Below are positions 5,032 to 5,668 of a stretch of DNA of 5,668 bases, in pieces. A model generated the notes under the pieces. The model was not told the DNA's origin. It searched no databases and saw only the letters and a list, made by a program, of their open reading frames with translations. The stretch is from NCBI GenBank assembly GCA_026713405.1, contig JAPOON010000874.1, positions 1 to 5,668 on the forward strand. The letters run 5' to 3'. A program made the position numbers and the translations under genes. Every line of letters begins with the position of its first letter. Positions within the stretch are counted from its first letter, which is position 1. Origin of the DNA: Gammaproteobacteria bacterium. Lineage in GTDB: Bacteria; Pseudomonadota; Gammaproteobacteria; Pseudomonadales; Azotimanducaceae_A.

Positions 5032-5668
5032 TGCTCGACGAACAGCGAATCGACGAGATTGCACATGCTCTGCACACCTCGATGCTCGAACGCACGCCGA
5101 TGGCGCCGTTGTCCGAAACCGATCCGGCCATTGAGGTCGACGACGCCTACCGGATCAGCCGTCGCTTCCTCCAGTTGCGGGAAACGGCCGGCGAACGGCT
5201 GATCGGCAAGAAGATCGGGGTGACCAGCCCGGCGGTGCAGGAAATGCTGGGGATCGACCGGCCGGACTTCGGCTTCCTCACCGATGCCATGTGGTGCCGG
5301 GACGGCGTGGTGGACACGGGGACGCTGATCGCCCCCCGGGCCGAGGCGGAAATCGCGTTCCGCCTGGCAAGCGACCTCACCGGCCCCGGCGTGACCCCGC
5401 AGGACGTGCTGGCGGCCACGGAATCGGTCATGGCCTGTTTCGAGATCGTCGACTCCCGCATCGAGGACTGGCGCATCGGCATCTGCGACACCATCGCCGA
5501 CAATGCCTCCTGCGGCGTCTTCGTGCTCGGCAACGATGAAGTTCCAGTCAACGGGCTCAACCTGAAGGACATCCACGTCACCGTCACCCGAAACGGGGAG
5601 TACCTGAGCGAAGGGACCGGAGCCGCGGTTCAGGGCGCCCCGGAGAACGCCGTAGCCTGGCTGGCCAA
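5031..5668 (+). CDS. 2-hydroxypenta-2,4-dienoate hydratase family protein (MhpD/HsaE type), 3' end outside window
   Basis: The first 212 codons of a protein usually about 260 aa long; the frame is open at the window end. The family adds water to 2-hydroxypenta-2,4-dienoate-type products to give 4-hydroxy-2-oxo acids, using a divalent metal. Visible motifs: IGKKIGVTS (58-66), metal-binding Glu105 and Glu107 in PRAEAEIAF (102-110), third ligand Glu138 in ACFEIVDSR, DTIADNAS, and GAAVQGAPENAVAWLA at the end. The three Glu positions fit MhpD Glu106/108/139. The related decarboxylase DmpH shares the fold and metal site, so a 4-oxalocrotonate decarboxylase cannot be fully excluded. Placement directly behind the C-C hydrolase (TGATG overlap at 5029-5033) favours the hydratase, since it would consume the hydrolase's product. 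An aldolase (HsaF/MhpE) and acetaldehyde dehydrogenase would be expected downstream. Confidence 0.9.
   Translation, partial: MLDEQRIDEIAHALHTSMLERTPMAPLSETDPAIEVDDAYRISRRFLQLRETAGERLIGKKIGVTSPAVQEMLGIDRPDFGFLTDAMWCRDGVVDTGTLIAPRAEAEIAFRLASDLTGPGVTPQDVLAATESVMACFEIVDSRIEDWRIGICDTIADNASCGVFVLGNDEVPVNGLNLKDIHVTVTRNGEYLSEGTGAAVQGAPENAVAWLA

Overview
The window is a high-GC bacterial catabolic locus of five complete or nearly complete genes plus the tail of a sixth. Shine-Dalgarno-like starts, 1-nt stop/start overlaps (TGATG) and a strong G/C preference at third codon positions fit a proteobacterium. An actinobacterium cannot be excluded, and nothing here fixes the genus. No rRNA, tRNA, CRISPR array, transposase or integrase gene is visible.

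Layout: (a) 2-196 (+), the C-terminal end of a short-chain dehydrogenase/reductase (SDR), entering through a very G-rich stretch. (b) 197-446, a gap with a cluster of GTCAA/TTGAC half-sites. (c) 447-1277 (+), a complete NAD-type SDR with an insertion of about 28 residues after the NNAG motif. (d) 1439-2385 (-), a two-gene operon: an NTF2/SnoaL-like protein, then a putidaredoxin-type [2Fe-2S] ferredoxin, coupled by a 1-nt overlap. (e) 2386-2702, a divergent control region. (f) 2703-3875 (+), an HsaA-like flavin-dependent phenol hydroxylase of the acyl-CoA dehydrogenase fold. (g) 3876-4143, a gap unusually rich in repeats: a tandem repeat, a 21-bp near-palindrome and a 124-bp segment bounded by perfect 15-bp inverted repeats. 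(h) 4144-5031 (+), a BphD/HsaD-type meta-cleavage-product hydrolase. (i) 5031-5668 (+), an MhpD/HsaE-type 2-hydroxypenta-2,4-dienoate hydratase, overlapping the hydrolase by 1 nt and running off the window.

Together the genes suggest oxidative breakdown of a polycyclic or steroid-like compound by meta-cleavage. The SDRs would oxidise alcohols or dihydrodiols. The ferredoxin would feed electrons to a P450 or Rieske oxygenase encoded elsewhere. The HsaA-like enzyme would ortho-hydroxylate a phenol to a catechol. After ring opening, the C-C hydrolase would split the product and the hydratase would process the released dienoate. The ring-opening extradiol dioxygenase (HsaC/BphC role), the flavin reductase partner (HsaB role) and the terminal oxygenase are not in the window. 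The pathway substrate is an inference from family membership.
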